Below, piece after piece: positions 17,538-25,771 of a DNA stretch of 64,000 bases (the first letter of the stretch is position 1; each line of letters opens with the position of its first letter). Source of the DNA: DASWJZ01 sp038211615. Its GTDB lineage: Bacteria > Pseudomonadota > Alphaproteobacteria > Rhizobiales > Afifellaceae. A program made the translations under genes and the position numbers. Location: contig JBBQVL010000010.1 of the NCBI GenBank assembly GCA_038211615.1, forward strand, positions 14,962 to 78,961. Reading direction: 5' to 3'. The notes below the pieces were generated by a model. It saw nothing but the letters and a program-made list of their open reading frames with translations. It made no database searches and had not been told where the DNA came from.

Positions 17538-17873
17538 TCAAATCCCCGAGCCGCCGATCTCGTCGGCGTCGAAATTGCCCCGTGTGCGCTGGCCGGCGAC
17601 CTGGGTGGCACGGAGTTTTGGCAGCGGCGAGGGAAGCGGCATCCAATGGGTCAGCTCGACCTCGGCGTAGGCGATGACGCAGGTCGGATCGGAATCCGCC
17701 GCGATCCAACCTCTGTCCGCGCCGGGCGCGGGCCGTGCCCAACGCACCACGTCGACCTCGGCCGGCCCCTGCTCGCTCGCGCGGATGGCCGCAAGGATGC
17801 GCGTGCCATCCTTCGGCGCGCCGGCCATCGGCCGCCATTCCCCGAAATCCATGCTGCTCTTCGCCTCGACCAT
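17538..17873 (-). CDS. DUF551-like small protein
   Basis: The 111-residue product contains EWRPMAGAPKDGTRILAA, a Trp-containing middle (ADRGWIAA) and THWMPLPSPLP. This W-x-P-x-x-x-A-P-K-D-G-T start and W-M-P-L-P end are the hallmark of DUF551-type small proteins, common in alphaproteobacteria and their phages. The function is unknown. It lies upstream of the TIR-like gene with a 145-base gap, so it may have its own promoter. An alternative start is ATG 17852. There is no signal peptide or membrane segment. Confidence 0.7.
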   Translation of the reverse strand: MVEAKSSMDFGEWRPMAGAPKDGTRILAAIRASEQGPAEVDVVRWARPAPGADRGWIAADSDPTCVIAYAEVELTHWMPLPSPLPKLRATQVAGQRTRGNFDADEIGGSGI

Positions 17874-17934
17874 CGCAAGGACTCAGCTCGTATCCGCCAC
17901 CGCGGAAGATGGAACTACCGCGTGCGAAGAGCAA

Positions 17935-20586
17935 CTAGGCTCGCGCAAACGCTATCCGATAGACCGGGAGGCCCGACCTGCGCCGCGCGCGACCCTCCTC
18001 CTCGCCGCGTGTTTCCTCGGCGCGGCCGACCGCCCGCACGTCGAGCGCCCCGCCGGCCTCGGCGACCGCCTGCGCCGCGAAGGGGAGCGTCGAGAGCGGA
18101 TGGCGGCTCGGGAAGCCGGGCATGTCGGAGCCTGCCTTCAGCCGCGCGATCATCTTCTCGTCGGGTCGCATGTCGCCGCCGAGCACCGGTCCGAAATCGC
18201 AGATGACGCGCACCGCGCCGCTTGCGTCGGCGCAGGCCTCGGCGAGCCGGAGCGCCGCATCGAGGCTCGGGGCGACGATGGCAGTGCCCTCTCCGCCGAC
18301 GCGCGAGGCGCGCGGCACAATGGCGAAGTCCCTGGCGCTGGCGCCGAGCGCCTTCGATTTGAGCGCCGACTTCATCGCCGCCTGGTCGGCACGGCTGCCG
18401 GCGACGTCCCAGAGGAGCACCACGGGCCTGAACGATGAGCTGCCGCGCGGACGGCCGGCGGGGGCCTTGCGCTTGAAGGGATAAGTGATCGCATCGAGCG
18501 CCCGGCCAGCCTCCAGCCAATCGCTGACCGCGCGGCTGGTGCCGGCCAGGTTGACCGCCTCGGCGCCATCGGTGACGGCGATCAGCCGGCATTCCGCTTG
18601 CAGCAGGCTGGCGCGGAGCAGCGCCTGGCCGGCCATGAAGCGGAAACCGTAGAAGAAGTGCCCGTCGAGATCGCGGTCGAGCGGCATCTCATCGTCGACG
18701 ATGGTAAGCGACGCGGCGCGCGCAAGCACATCGTCGAAGCGCTTTCGCCAGCCGCCCTCACCGCCCTCGGGATCGCCGATGTCGACCGAAAGCTCGGCGA
18801 AGCGGTCGAGCGGCAACGGAAGCACCGCGTGAAAGGGGATGCCCGCGTCGAGCGCGGCTTCCGCCACGACGATGTCGGTGCCGCACGCGAGCGCTCCGAA
18901 GAGATTGCCCACGTTCGTCCGCGCGAAGATCGCTTCCGCCTCGGCGCGGATCGAAGCCGCCGCCTCCGCCTGCTTTCCGGCGTCCATCTCGCTGCCGCGG
19001 AAGAGATGCCCCGCCACGAGCGCGACGCACTTCAGGGCAAGCCGGTCGCGGATCTCACGCATGTCCAGGCCAAGGATCGGCGAAAGGCGGCGGAGCTGAA
19101 GCATGGTGGAGGCCTTGCCGCTGTCGGTCGCGTCGGCCGCGCCCGCCGCCTGCGCGAGCGCATCGAGCCCGCGTCTGCTGTCGCCGGACAGGAACAGCGC
19201 CTCGGCGCGCGTCGCCGCCGCCCAATAGTCCTTCGGCTCGTCCGGAAGCCTTTTCAGCACTTCGCCGGCAAGTTGCTTCGCCGCCTTCGGATCGCCGGCG
19301 GCCAGCGCCATGGCGGCGGCGTTGATCCCGGCGTACCAGCTGCCGGCCCAGCGCCAGATCGCCTCGTAGGCGCGTCGGGATTTTTCCGCGACCGCCTTGT
19401 CGATCTCTTGCGTCTCGAAGGCTGCGTCCTTCAGGAGCCTTGCCTCAAGCGCTGCAAGATCGGCGGTGAGCCGCTCTACCTGCCGCAACGATGCCTCGGC
19501 CGGCATCTCGTCGTCGTCGTCGAATGCCTCGTCATCCCATTCGTCTGCGGCGAGCCGCTCCATCGGCGCAAAGGGATTTTTGAGCGCATTGTGCACGCGG
19601 CGCCGAAGACCTCCGAGATCGCCCTCGGGGGTCAGCAGCGCACCCTTCAGGACGGCGACCGCCTCGTCGCGGTCCCCGCTCCGTGCCGCGGCAAGCGCCA
19701 CCCCATGAAGGAGTTCAGGGCTGGAAGGAAAATAGCGCAGCATGTCGGCCGCGATGTTGCGCGCATGGATGAGGTCGCCGCGGTCGATCTCGGCGGTGAC
19801 GTCGGCCACGGCGCGGGCAAGCGCGGCACGGTCGCGCCCCGAATGAAGGCCGGCGATCCGCACCAGGCGCGAATAGTCCACCACTTCGAGACCCGCCGCC
19901 GAAGAGGTGACGAGGCCGGAGCGCTCCCACTCCTTCAGCCGGCGGCTGACCGTCTCGCGGCTGACGCCGAGCTCATCGGCAATCTCCGTCTGGTTCAGCT
20001 TCTTTGGAAAGCGCACGCGGTTGGAGGCGGCGACGCCGAGATCGGCGGCGAACTCCACCAGCCAGTCGGCGAGCACGATGTCGGGGTCCTCGTGGCCATG
20101 GCTGTGCTGCGCCGAAACGGCATCGAGCAGCCGCCGCGCCGCGAGCTTCAGGAAACGCGTTCGAATTCCCGGATCGAGATCGAAGAGCGCGGCGAGGTCG
20201 CTCCAGCCAAGCCCGATCACGCGCACCGGGGTCAACGCGCGCGCGGTGCTGACGCGCTTCGCTGAACGCGGATCGAGGCCGGCGCTCATCAGCTCGGCCT
20301 CCCCGAAAATATCGCCGCGCACGATGCGCGCGAAGCGCAGCCCCCGCTCCGACCCGTCCTCGGCCAGACGAACCTGCACCAGGGGCTCCGGAGCGCCCTC
20401 GCCCGCTCCGGGAGGGCCGGCGAGGACGTAGATGCAGTCCGCCTCCTCCCCGGTCTCGAACACCATTTCGCCGCTGCCAAGCGTGCGGGCGCGCGGGCGG
20501 ATCGCCGCGAGGCGGCGCGCCACGTCGGGATTGCCGGACTGGAAGAGCCGCGCCCGCGTCAGGGCGTCGCTGTCGGGATTCGCCAT
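17935..20586 (-). CDS. Crp-type regulator fused to TPR scaffold and decayed cyclase domain
   Basis: The 883-residue protein, from ATG 20586 (a TTG at 20670 is also in frame), has four parts. Residues about 20-150 are a cyclic-nucleotide-binding-type domain with RGDIFGEAELM. Residues about 165-240 are a Crp/Fnr helix-turn-helix with NQTEIADELGVSRETVSRRL. Residues about 250-540 are TPR-like, and about 550-690 carry GTDIVVAEAALDAGIPFH then AVLPLPL, a SLOG-like pattern. From about 715 there is a cyclase-like remnant in which LWDVAGSR keeps one metal Asp but VGGEGTAIV has Glu in place of the second. It is probably a DNA-binding regulator whose cyclase-like part serves as a binding module. The middle and end parallel the protein at 6085-7842. 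Confidence 0.82.
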   Translation of the reverse strand: MANPDSDALTRARLFQSGNPDVARRLAAIRPRARTLGSGEMVFETGEEADCIYVLAGPPGAGEGAPEPLVQVRLAEDGSERGLRFARIVRGDIFGEAELMSAGLDPRSAKRVSTARALTPVRVIGLGWSDLAALFDLDPGIRTRFLKLAARRLLDAVSAQHSHGHEDPDIVLADWLVEFAADLGVAASNRVRFPKKLNQTEIADELGVSRETVSRRLKEWERSGLVTSSAAGLEVVDYSRLVRIAGLHSGRDRAALARAVADVTAEIDRGDLIHARNIAADMLRYFPSSPELLHGVALAAARSGDRDEAVAVLKGALLTPEGDLGGLRRRVHNALKNPFAPMERLAADEWDDEAFDDDDEMPAEASLRQVERLTADLAALEARLLKDAAFETQEIDKAVAEKSRRAYEAIWRWAGSWYAGINAAAMALAAGDPKAAKQLAGEVLKRLPDEPKDYWAAATRAEALFLSGDSRRGLDALAQAAGAADATDSGKASTMLQLRRLSPILGLDMREIRDRLALKCVALVAGHLFRGSEMDAGKQAEAAASIRAEAEAIFARTNVGNLFGALACGTDIVVAEAALDAGIPFHAVLPLPLDRFAELSVDIGDPEGGEGGWRKRFDDVLARAASLTIVDDEMPLDRDLDGHFFYGFRFMAGQALLRASLLQAECRLIAVTDGAEAVNLAGTSRAVSDWLEAGRALDAITYPFKRKAPAGRPRGSSSFRPVVLLWDVAGSRADQAAMKSALKSKALGASARDFAIVPRASRVGGEGTAIVAPSLDAALRLAEACADASGAVRVICDFGPVLGGDMRPDEKMIARLKAGSDMPGFPSRHPLSTLPFAAQAVAEAGGALDVRAVGRAEETRGEEEGRARRRSGLPVYRIAFARA

Positions 20587-20742
20587 CGCGGCGAAAAATG
20601 CGCCGGGAGCCGGATGTTGTCGATGGGGTCTGCCCAGGCGGCTCAGCAGGTCCAAAGCCGGCGAAGTCAAATCATGGTGCGCCGCATTCTTGCCATTCGC
20701 ATCTGCGAACGCGCGCTTGACAAACGCACCGCCACACGACAG

Positions 20743-20780
20743 GAGAATGAACGTTCATTCTCGCGAATGACGATTCATTT
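20743..20780. promoter_or_regulatory. TetR-type operator (perfect palindrome plus degenerate copy)
   Basis: GAGAATGAAC-GTTCATTCTC at 20743-20762 is a perfect 20-base palindrome. An imperfect copy, GAATGA-CGA-TTCATT, follows at 20765-20779. A -35-like TTGACA lies at 20717-20722. The site sits 35 bases before the TetR-family start, the usual place for an autoregulatory operator controlling the regulator and the efflux genes behind it. Confidence 0.7.
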
Positions 20781-20796
20781 TCACTTTGGGCATCTT

Positions 20797-21447
20797 ATGA
20801 ACGCACCCGTACTGCGCGCGCTTGCCGAGGACCCGGCCTCCGACCGTCGGAGGCTCATCCTTGACGCCGCCGAGCGCAGCTTCACACGCGCCGGGTTCCA
20901 CCGCACCACCATGCAGGACGTGGCGGCCGAGGCAGGCATGAGCCCCGGCAACCTTTATCGCTATTTCCCGTCAAAGGACGCGCTCGTCGCCGGCCTTTGC
21001 GAAAGGGACCGGGCGAGCCTCACGCAGGAGTTCCAGGATATCCGCGAGGCCCCGGATTTCCTGGGAGCTTTCAAGGAACTTGGACGCCGGCACTTCGAGG
21101 ATGCCGGGCGCGACAAGGCCAAGCTCTGCCTGGAAATCTGGGCGGAAGCCACACGCAATCCGGCCATCGCCGCCCTGCAGACGGAATTCGACCTGGGCTT
21201 TGCCGAGCAGATGGCCGCTACCTTCGAAGCCGCCAAGCAGGCCGGCGCCATCCACCCGGAGGTCGATGCGCGCTTCGTGGCCTCCATCATCTCGAAGCTC
21301 GCCGACGGCCTGTTCGTGCGGCGCGCGGTCGCCTCCGACTTCGATCCGGAGCGCGAGATCGCGGAAGCTTTCGCCGTCATCGGTGCGCTTCTGCAGGGCA
21401 CCGTGAAGTTCACCGATCCCACTTCGGCGCCGGAGTGCACATCATGA
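20797..21447 (+). CDS. TetR/AcrR-family repressor of the efflux operon
   Basis: The 216-residue protein has an N-terminal TetR helix-turn-helix: LILDAAERSFTRAGFHRTT, then MQDVAAEAGMSPGNLYRYFP. The C-terminal half is the helical ligand-binding and dimer domain. ATG 20797 was chosen because the conserved part starts 16 residues later and the operator lies just upstream; longer in-frame starts would put the operator inside the gene. Its stop overlaps the start of the membrane fusion protein gene (ATGA). It most likely represses its own operon until a toxic ligand is bound. Confidence 0.9.
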   Translation: MNAPVLRALAEDPASDRRRLILDAAERSFTRAGFHRTTMQDVAAEAGMSPGNLYRYFPSKDALVAGLCERDRASLTQEFQDIREAPDFLGAFKELGRRHFEDAGRDKAKLCLEIWAEATRNPAIAALQTEFDLGFAEQMAATFEAAKQAGAIHPEVDARFVASIISKLADGLFVRRAVASDFDPEREIAEAFAVIGALLQGTVKFTDPTSAPECTS

Positions 21448-22547
21448 AGTACAGTCGCATCCTTGCCGTCATCATCGTCGTCGCGGCGACGCTATGGATC
21501 GGTTCCGGCGTCTTTGGCCGGACCGAAGCGCCCGATGCGTCGGCGGCGGCAACCGCCGCGGCGCCGACCACGCAGCCGCTGTTCAAGGTCGCGGTGATTC
21601 CGGCGAAGGTCGAGGAACACTCGCGCACCCTGGTGCTCTCAGGACGCACCGAGGCGGACGACCGCGCGAGCGCCGTCGCCCGCACCGCCGGCTCGATCCT
21701 GCAGCTTAACGTGCGCCGTGGCGACGTCGTGAAAGAGGGCGACGTCATCGCAACGCTCACGGACGAGGCGCGTGAGGCGCAGGTCGCCGAGGCGGAGGCG
21801 CTTGTCCAGCAGCGGCAGTCCGATCTCGACGCGAAGTCGCAGCTCATCAAGCGCGGCATCATGGCCGCCAACGACAAGAACCAGCTGCAGGCCGATCTCC
21901 GCTCCGCGGAAGCGGCGCTCGCGCTCGCCAAGGCCGAATACGAGCGCGGCCTTGTCCGCGCGCCGATCGCTGGCGTCGTCAGCAACGCGCCGATGCGGAC
22001 CGGCCAGTCGATGCAGGCGAACGGGATGGTGGCGGAGATCATCGCGCTCGATCCGATGCTGGCGGTCGCCGAGATCGCCGAGCGGCAGCTTGGCGAGGTC
22101 AAGGTCGGCGATCCGGCCATCGCGCGTCTGGTCACGGGCCAGGTCGCGAGCGGCACGGTGCGCTACATCTCGCCGACCGCGAGCGAAGGCACGCGCACCT
22201 ACCGCGTCGAGGTCGTCCTGCCGAACAAGGACCACGCGATCCCGGACGGCGTGAGCGCCGAGGTCGAGTTCGGGCTCGCTCCCGTCGCCTCCGTCCGCAT
22301 CCCGCGCTCCGCCCTCACCTTCTCCGCCGAAGGCGAGCTCAGCGTCCGCACCGTCGGCGCTGACGGGGTGGTGGTCACGGTCGCCGTCGGCGTGGTCGAG
22401 GACGCGCGCGACGAGATCTGGATCAGCGGACCGAAGGACGGCACCAGGATCATCGTCCAGGGCCAGGACTTCGTGAAGGACGGACAGAAGGTCGAGCCGG
22501 TCGACGCCGCGAGCCTGCCCGCCCCCGCCCTCATCTCCAGCTCCTAA
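21444..22547 (+). CDS. RND efflux periplasmic adaptor (membrane fusion protein)
   Basis: The 367-residue protein has an N-terminal membrane anchor (ILAVIIVVAATLWIGSGVFG). A lipoyl/barrel-sandwich half follows (VARTAGSILQLNVRRGDVVK), then a coiled-coil hairpin rich in Ala/Glu/Gln, the second lipoyl half (RAPIAGVVSNAPMRTGQSM) and beta-barrel domains. It should link the inner-membrane RND pump to an outer-membrane channel; no TolC-like gene is in the window. It overlaps the TetR gene by four bases and precedes the pump by 21 bases, so the three form an operon. Confidence 0.93.
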   Translation: MKYSRILAVIIVVAATLWIGSGVFGRTEAPDASAAATAAAPTTQPLFKVAVIPAKVEEHSRTLVLSGRTEADDRASAVARTAGSILQLNVRRGDVVKEGDVIATLTDEAREAQVAEAEALVQQRQSDLDAKSQLIKRGIMAANDKNQLQADLRSAEAALALAKAEYERGLVRAPIAGVVSNAPMRTGQSMQANGMVAEIIALDPMLAVAEIAERQLGEVKVGDPAIARLVTGQVASGTVRYISPTASEGTRTYRVEVVLPNKDHAIPDGVSAEVEFGLAPVASVRIPRSALTFSAEGELSVRTVGADGVVVTVAVGVVEDARDEIWISGPKDGTRIIVQGQDFVKDGQKVEPVDAASLPAPALISSS

Positions 22548-22568
22548 GCTCCGCAAGGTCGAACGCCG

Positions 22569-25500
22569 ATGCGCAATCCCGTCGACTACGCGATCAACCA
22601 CGCGCGGCTGACGATCGCGATCCTGATGTTCCTGCTCGCCGCGGGGTTCATCGCCTATGTCTCGATTCCGAAGGAAGCCGAGCCGGACGTCACGATCCCG
22701 ATCGTCTACGTCAACGTCACGCAGCGCGGCATCAGCCCGGAGGACGCGGAGCGGCTGATCCTGAAGCCGCTCGAGACGAACCTGAAGTCGGTGGAGAACG
22801 TCAAGGAGATGCGCTCGTCCGCCTTCGAGGGCGGCGGCTACGTGCTGCTCGAGTTCGAGGCCGGCTTCGATTCCGACTCCGCCATCGCCGATGTGCGCGC
22901 CAAGGTGGATGACGCCAAGCACGACCTCCCGACCGATGCCGACGAACCCATCGTGCAGGAGGTCAATCTCTCGCTCTTCCCCGTGCTTGTCGTGGCCCTC
23001 GGCGGCGACGTGCCGGAGCGCACGCTGCTGCAGCTCGCGCGGCAGACGGAGACCGCCATCGAGCAGGTGCCCGGCGTGCTCAACGCCGAGCTGAAGGGCG
23101 CGCGCGACGAGGCGGTGGAGATCATCACCGAGCCGATGCTGCTGCAGAGCTACAACATTCCCCTCGACCGGCTCATCTCCTCCTTCAACCTTGGCAACAG
23201 CCTCGTCGCGGCCGGCGCGATCGAGAGCCAGTCGGGACGCTTCGCGGTCAAGGTCCCGTCGCTGATCGAGACGCCGGACGACATCCTGAACTACCCGATC
23301 GCCGTCTCCGGCAACGCCTCGGTGAAGCTCGGCGACGTGGCGCAGGTGCGGCCGACCTTCAAGGATCCGACGTCGATCACGCGCGTCAACGGCAAGCCGG
23401 CAATCGCCATCGAGGTGTCGAAGCGCACCGGCGCGAACCTGGTGGAGACGGTCGACGCGACCCGCAAGGTGGTCGAGGACCTGCGCAAGGCCTGGCCTGG
23501 AACGGTGGAGGTCACCTACTCGCAGGACAAGTCCAAGGACATCCGGATCATGCTGCACGAGCTGCAGAACAGCGTGATCACCGCTGTCCTGCTGGTCGTC
23601 ATCATCATGCTGACGGTGCTCGGAGCCCGCGCCTCGCTGTTCATCGGCATCGCCATTCCGGCTTCGTTCCTCACCGGCATCCTGGTGCTCTATCTCTTCG
23701 GCCTCACCGTCAACATCGTCGTGCTGTTCTCGCTGATCCTCGCCGTCGGCATGCTGGTCGACGACGCCATCATCGTGTCGGAATTCGCCGAGCGGCGCAT
23801 GTCGGAGGGCATGGCGCCGCGCGACGCCTATTCGCTCGCGGCGAAGCGCATGGCCGGGCCGGTCATCGCCGCCACCGCCACGCGCGTCGCTGCCTTCTCG
23901 CCGCTGCTCTTCTGGCCAGGCATCGTCGGCGAGTTCATGAAATACATGCCGCTCACGCTGATCGCGACGCTCTCCGCCTCGCTTGCTGTGGCGCTGTTCT
24001 TCACGCCGACGCTCGGCGCGCTTCTCGGCCGCGCCGGAAAGGCGAAGCAGGAGACGCATCTCGCCGACCGCAGCCTCTACATGCGCCTAGTCAAGCTCGC
24101 GCTGCACCACCCGCTCGCGACGCTCGGCCTAGCGGTCGTGATCCTGGTCGGCGTGGTGCAGGTCTACGGCAAATTCGGCAACGGCGTGGAATTCTTCCCC
24201 GACATCGAACCCGATTTCGGCCTGGTGCAGGTCAGGGCGCGCGGCAACCTGTCGATCCACGAGAAGGACAATCTCGTCCGCCAGGTCGAGCAACGCATCC
24301 TCGGCATGCCGGAGATCGCCACCGTCTACGCGCGCGCCGGCGAAGGCCAGCGCGGCTCCGACGAGGTGACCGAGGACACGGTCGGCACGGTGCAGTTCGA
24401 GCTGGTGGACTGGAAGCAGCGCCGCAAGGCGAGCGTCATCCTCGACGAAATCCGCGCAAAGACCAGGGACATCCCCGGCGTCGTCATCGAGGTGACCAAG
24501 CCGCAGGGCGGGCCGCCCACCGGCAAGCCCGTCACGCTCGAGATTTCCTCGGCCAATCCCGACCTGCTCTACCCGGCGGCGCGCAAGATTGCCGATGTCG
24601 TGCGCAAGAATCCGCAGACCCGCGACGTTGACGACGGCCTGCCGCTTCCGGGCATCGACTGGAAGCTCGACGTCGACAAGGCGGAGGCGGCGAAATACGG
24701 GGCGAGCCCGCTGACTGTCGGCACGGCCGTGCAGCTCGTCACGAACGGCGTGAAAGTCTCGGAATACCGGCCGGCGTCGACCGACAAGTCGGTCGATATC
24801 CTGCTTCGCTTCCCGGAGAACCGCAGGAGCCTGGACGCGCTCGACGACCTGACGCTGAACACGACAGCGGGGGCGGTGCCGATCGGCAATTTCGTCAAGC
24901 GCACGGCGGCGGCGAAGGTCGGGCTGATCAACCGCGTCGACGGACAGCGCGTCGTGACCGTCACCGCCAACGTCGCGGAAGGCGTGCAGTCGGCGAATGT
25001 CCAGGCGGAGGTGCTCGACGCGCTGAAGGGCGCCGATCTCGGACAGGGCGTCACCTACAAGATGAAGGGCGAGGATGAGGAGCGCGACAAGGCCGGCGCC
25101 TTCCTGATGAAGGCTTTCGGCGCGGCGATCTTCCTGATCTTCGCCATCCTCCTGGCGCAGTTCAACCGCTTCTCCAGCGTGCTGCTGGTGCTTTCGGCGG
25201 TGGTCCTCTCCACTATCGGCGTGCTGATCGGCCTGATGGTGATGGGGCAGGCCTTCGGCGTCGTGATGACCGGCGTCGGCATCATCGCCAATGCCGGCGT
25301 CATCGTGAACAACAACATCGTGCTGATCGACACCTACGACCGGCTCAGGCACGAGGGCCGCGCCGCCTACGAGGCGATCCTCGAGACCTGCCGCGAGCGG
25401 GCGCGGCCGGTGGTGCTGACGGCGGTGACCGCCATGCTCGGCGTGCTCGCCATCGCCTTCGGCGTCAACATCGACTTCGTGACGCGCTCGGTCGCCGTCG

Positions 25501-25751
25501 GAGCGCCCTCGACGCAATGGTGGATCCACCTCTCCACGGCCATCGTCTTCGGCCTCGGCTTCGCGACGATCCTGACGCTGATCGTCACCCCCGCCTCGCT
25601 GATGGCGATCGCCAACCTCGCGGCATGGCGCGACCGGCGAAAAGCGCGAAGGGCGGAGAGAAAGCTCGCGGGGCTATCCGACAAGGGCGAACCGGGCGGC
25701 GGCACACGGCCCGCCTATCGCCCCGAGGTCCTTCCAGAAGCCGCCGAGTAA
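22569..25751 (+). CDS. RND-family multidrug efflux pump (HAE1-like)
   Basis: At 1060 residues the length is right for a hydrophobe/amphiphile RND transporter. The N-terminus MRNPVDYAINHARLTIAILM is the first helix. The conserved fourth helix has GMLVDDAIIVSE with the paired Asp residues needed for proton transfer. Two large periplasmic loops and a second helix bundle (GVGIIANAGVIVNNNIVLID) are present. It exports lipophilic drugs or metabolites with the adaptor encoded just upstream. It ends 20 bases from the convergent cyclase gene. Confidence 0.95.
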   Translation: MRNPVDYAINHARLTIAILMFLLAAGFIAYVSIPKEAEPDVTIPIVYVNVTQRGISPEDAERLILKPLETNLKSVENVKEMRSSAFEGGGYVLLEFEAGFDSDSAIADVRAKVDDAKHDLPTDADEPIVQEVNLSLFPVLVVALGGDVPERTLLQLARQTETAIEQVPGVLNAELKGARDEAVEIITEPMLLQSYNIPLDRLISSFNLGNSLVAAGAIESQSGRFAVKVPSLIETPDDILNYPIAVSGNASVKLGDVAQVRPTFKDPTSITRVNGKPAIAIEVSKRTGANLVETVDATRKVVEDLRKAWPGTVEVTYSQDKSKDIRIMLHELQNSVITAVLLVVIIMLTVLGARASLFIGIAIPASFLTGILVLYLFGLTVNIVVLFSLILAVGMLVDDAIIVSEFAERRMSEGMAPRDAYSLAAKRMAGPVIAATATRVAAFSPLLFWPGIVGEFMKYMPLTLIATLSASLAVALFFTPTLGALLGRAGKAKQETHLADRSLYMRLVKLALHHPLATLGLAVVILVGVVQVYGKFGNGVEFFPDIEPDFGLVQVRARGNLSIHEKDNLVRQVEQRILGMPEIATVYARAGEGQRGSDEVTEDTVGTVQFELVDWKQRRKASVILDEIRAKTRDIPGVVIEVTKPQGGPPTGKPVTLEISSANPDLLYPAARKIADVVRKNPQTRDVDDGLPLPGIDWKLDVDKAEAAKYGASPLTVGTAVQLVTNGVKVSEYRPASTDKSVDILLRFPENRRSLDALDDLTLNTTAGAVPIGNFVKRTAAAKVGLINRVDGQRVVTVTANVAEGVQSANVQAEVLDALKGADLGQGVTYKMKGEDEERDKAGAFLMKAFGAAIFLIFAILLAQFNRFSSVLLVLSAVVLSTIGVLIGLMVMGQAFGVVMTGVGIIANAGVIVNNNIVLIDTYDRLRHEGRAAYEAILETCRERARPVVLTAVTAMLGVLAIAFGVNIDFVTRSVAVGAPSTQWWIHLSTAIVFGLGFATILTLIVTPASLMAIANLAAWRDRRKARRAERKLAGLSDKGEPGGGTRPAYRPEVLPEAAE

Positions 25752-25771
25752 ATCCCCGCGACGGGCCGTCG

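Noticed and set aside
17538..17873. DUF551-like gene as a sign of a prophage
   Set aside because: No integrase, capsid, tail or lysis genes are nearby and base composition does not change; the family also occurs in chromosomes.
21639..24059. 806-codon open frame on the minus strand opposite the RND efflux genes
   Set aside because: It is antisense to clearly conserved adaptor and pump genes; its product is Arg/His/Asp-rich with no domain, as expected for the reverse of GC-rich coding DNA.
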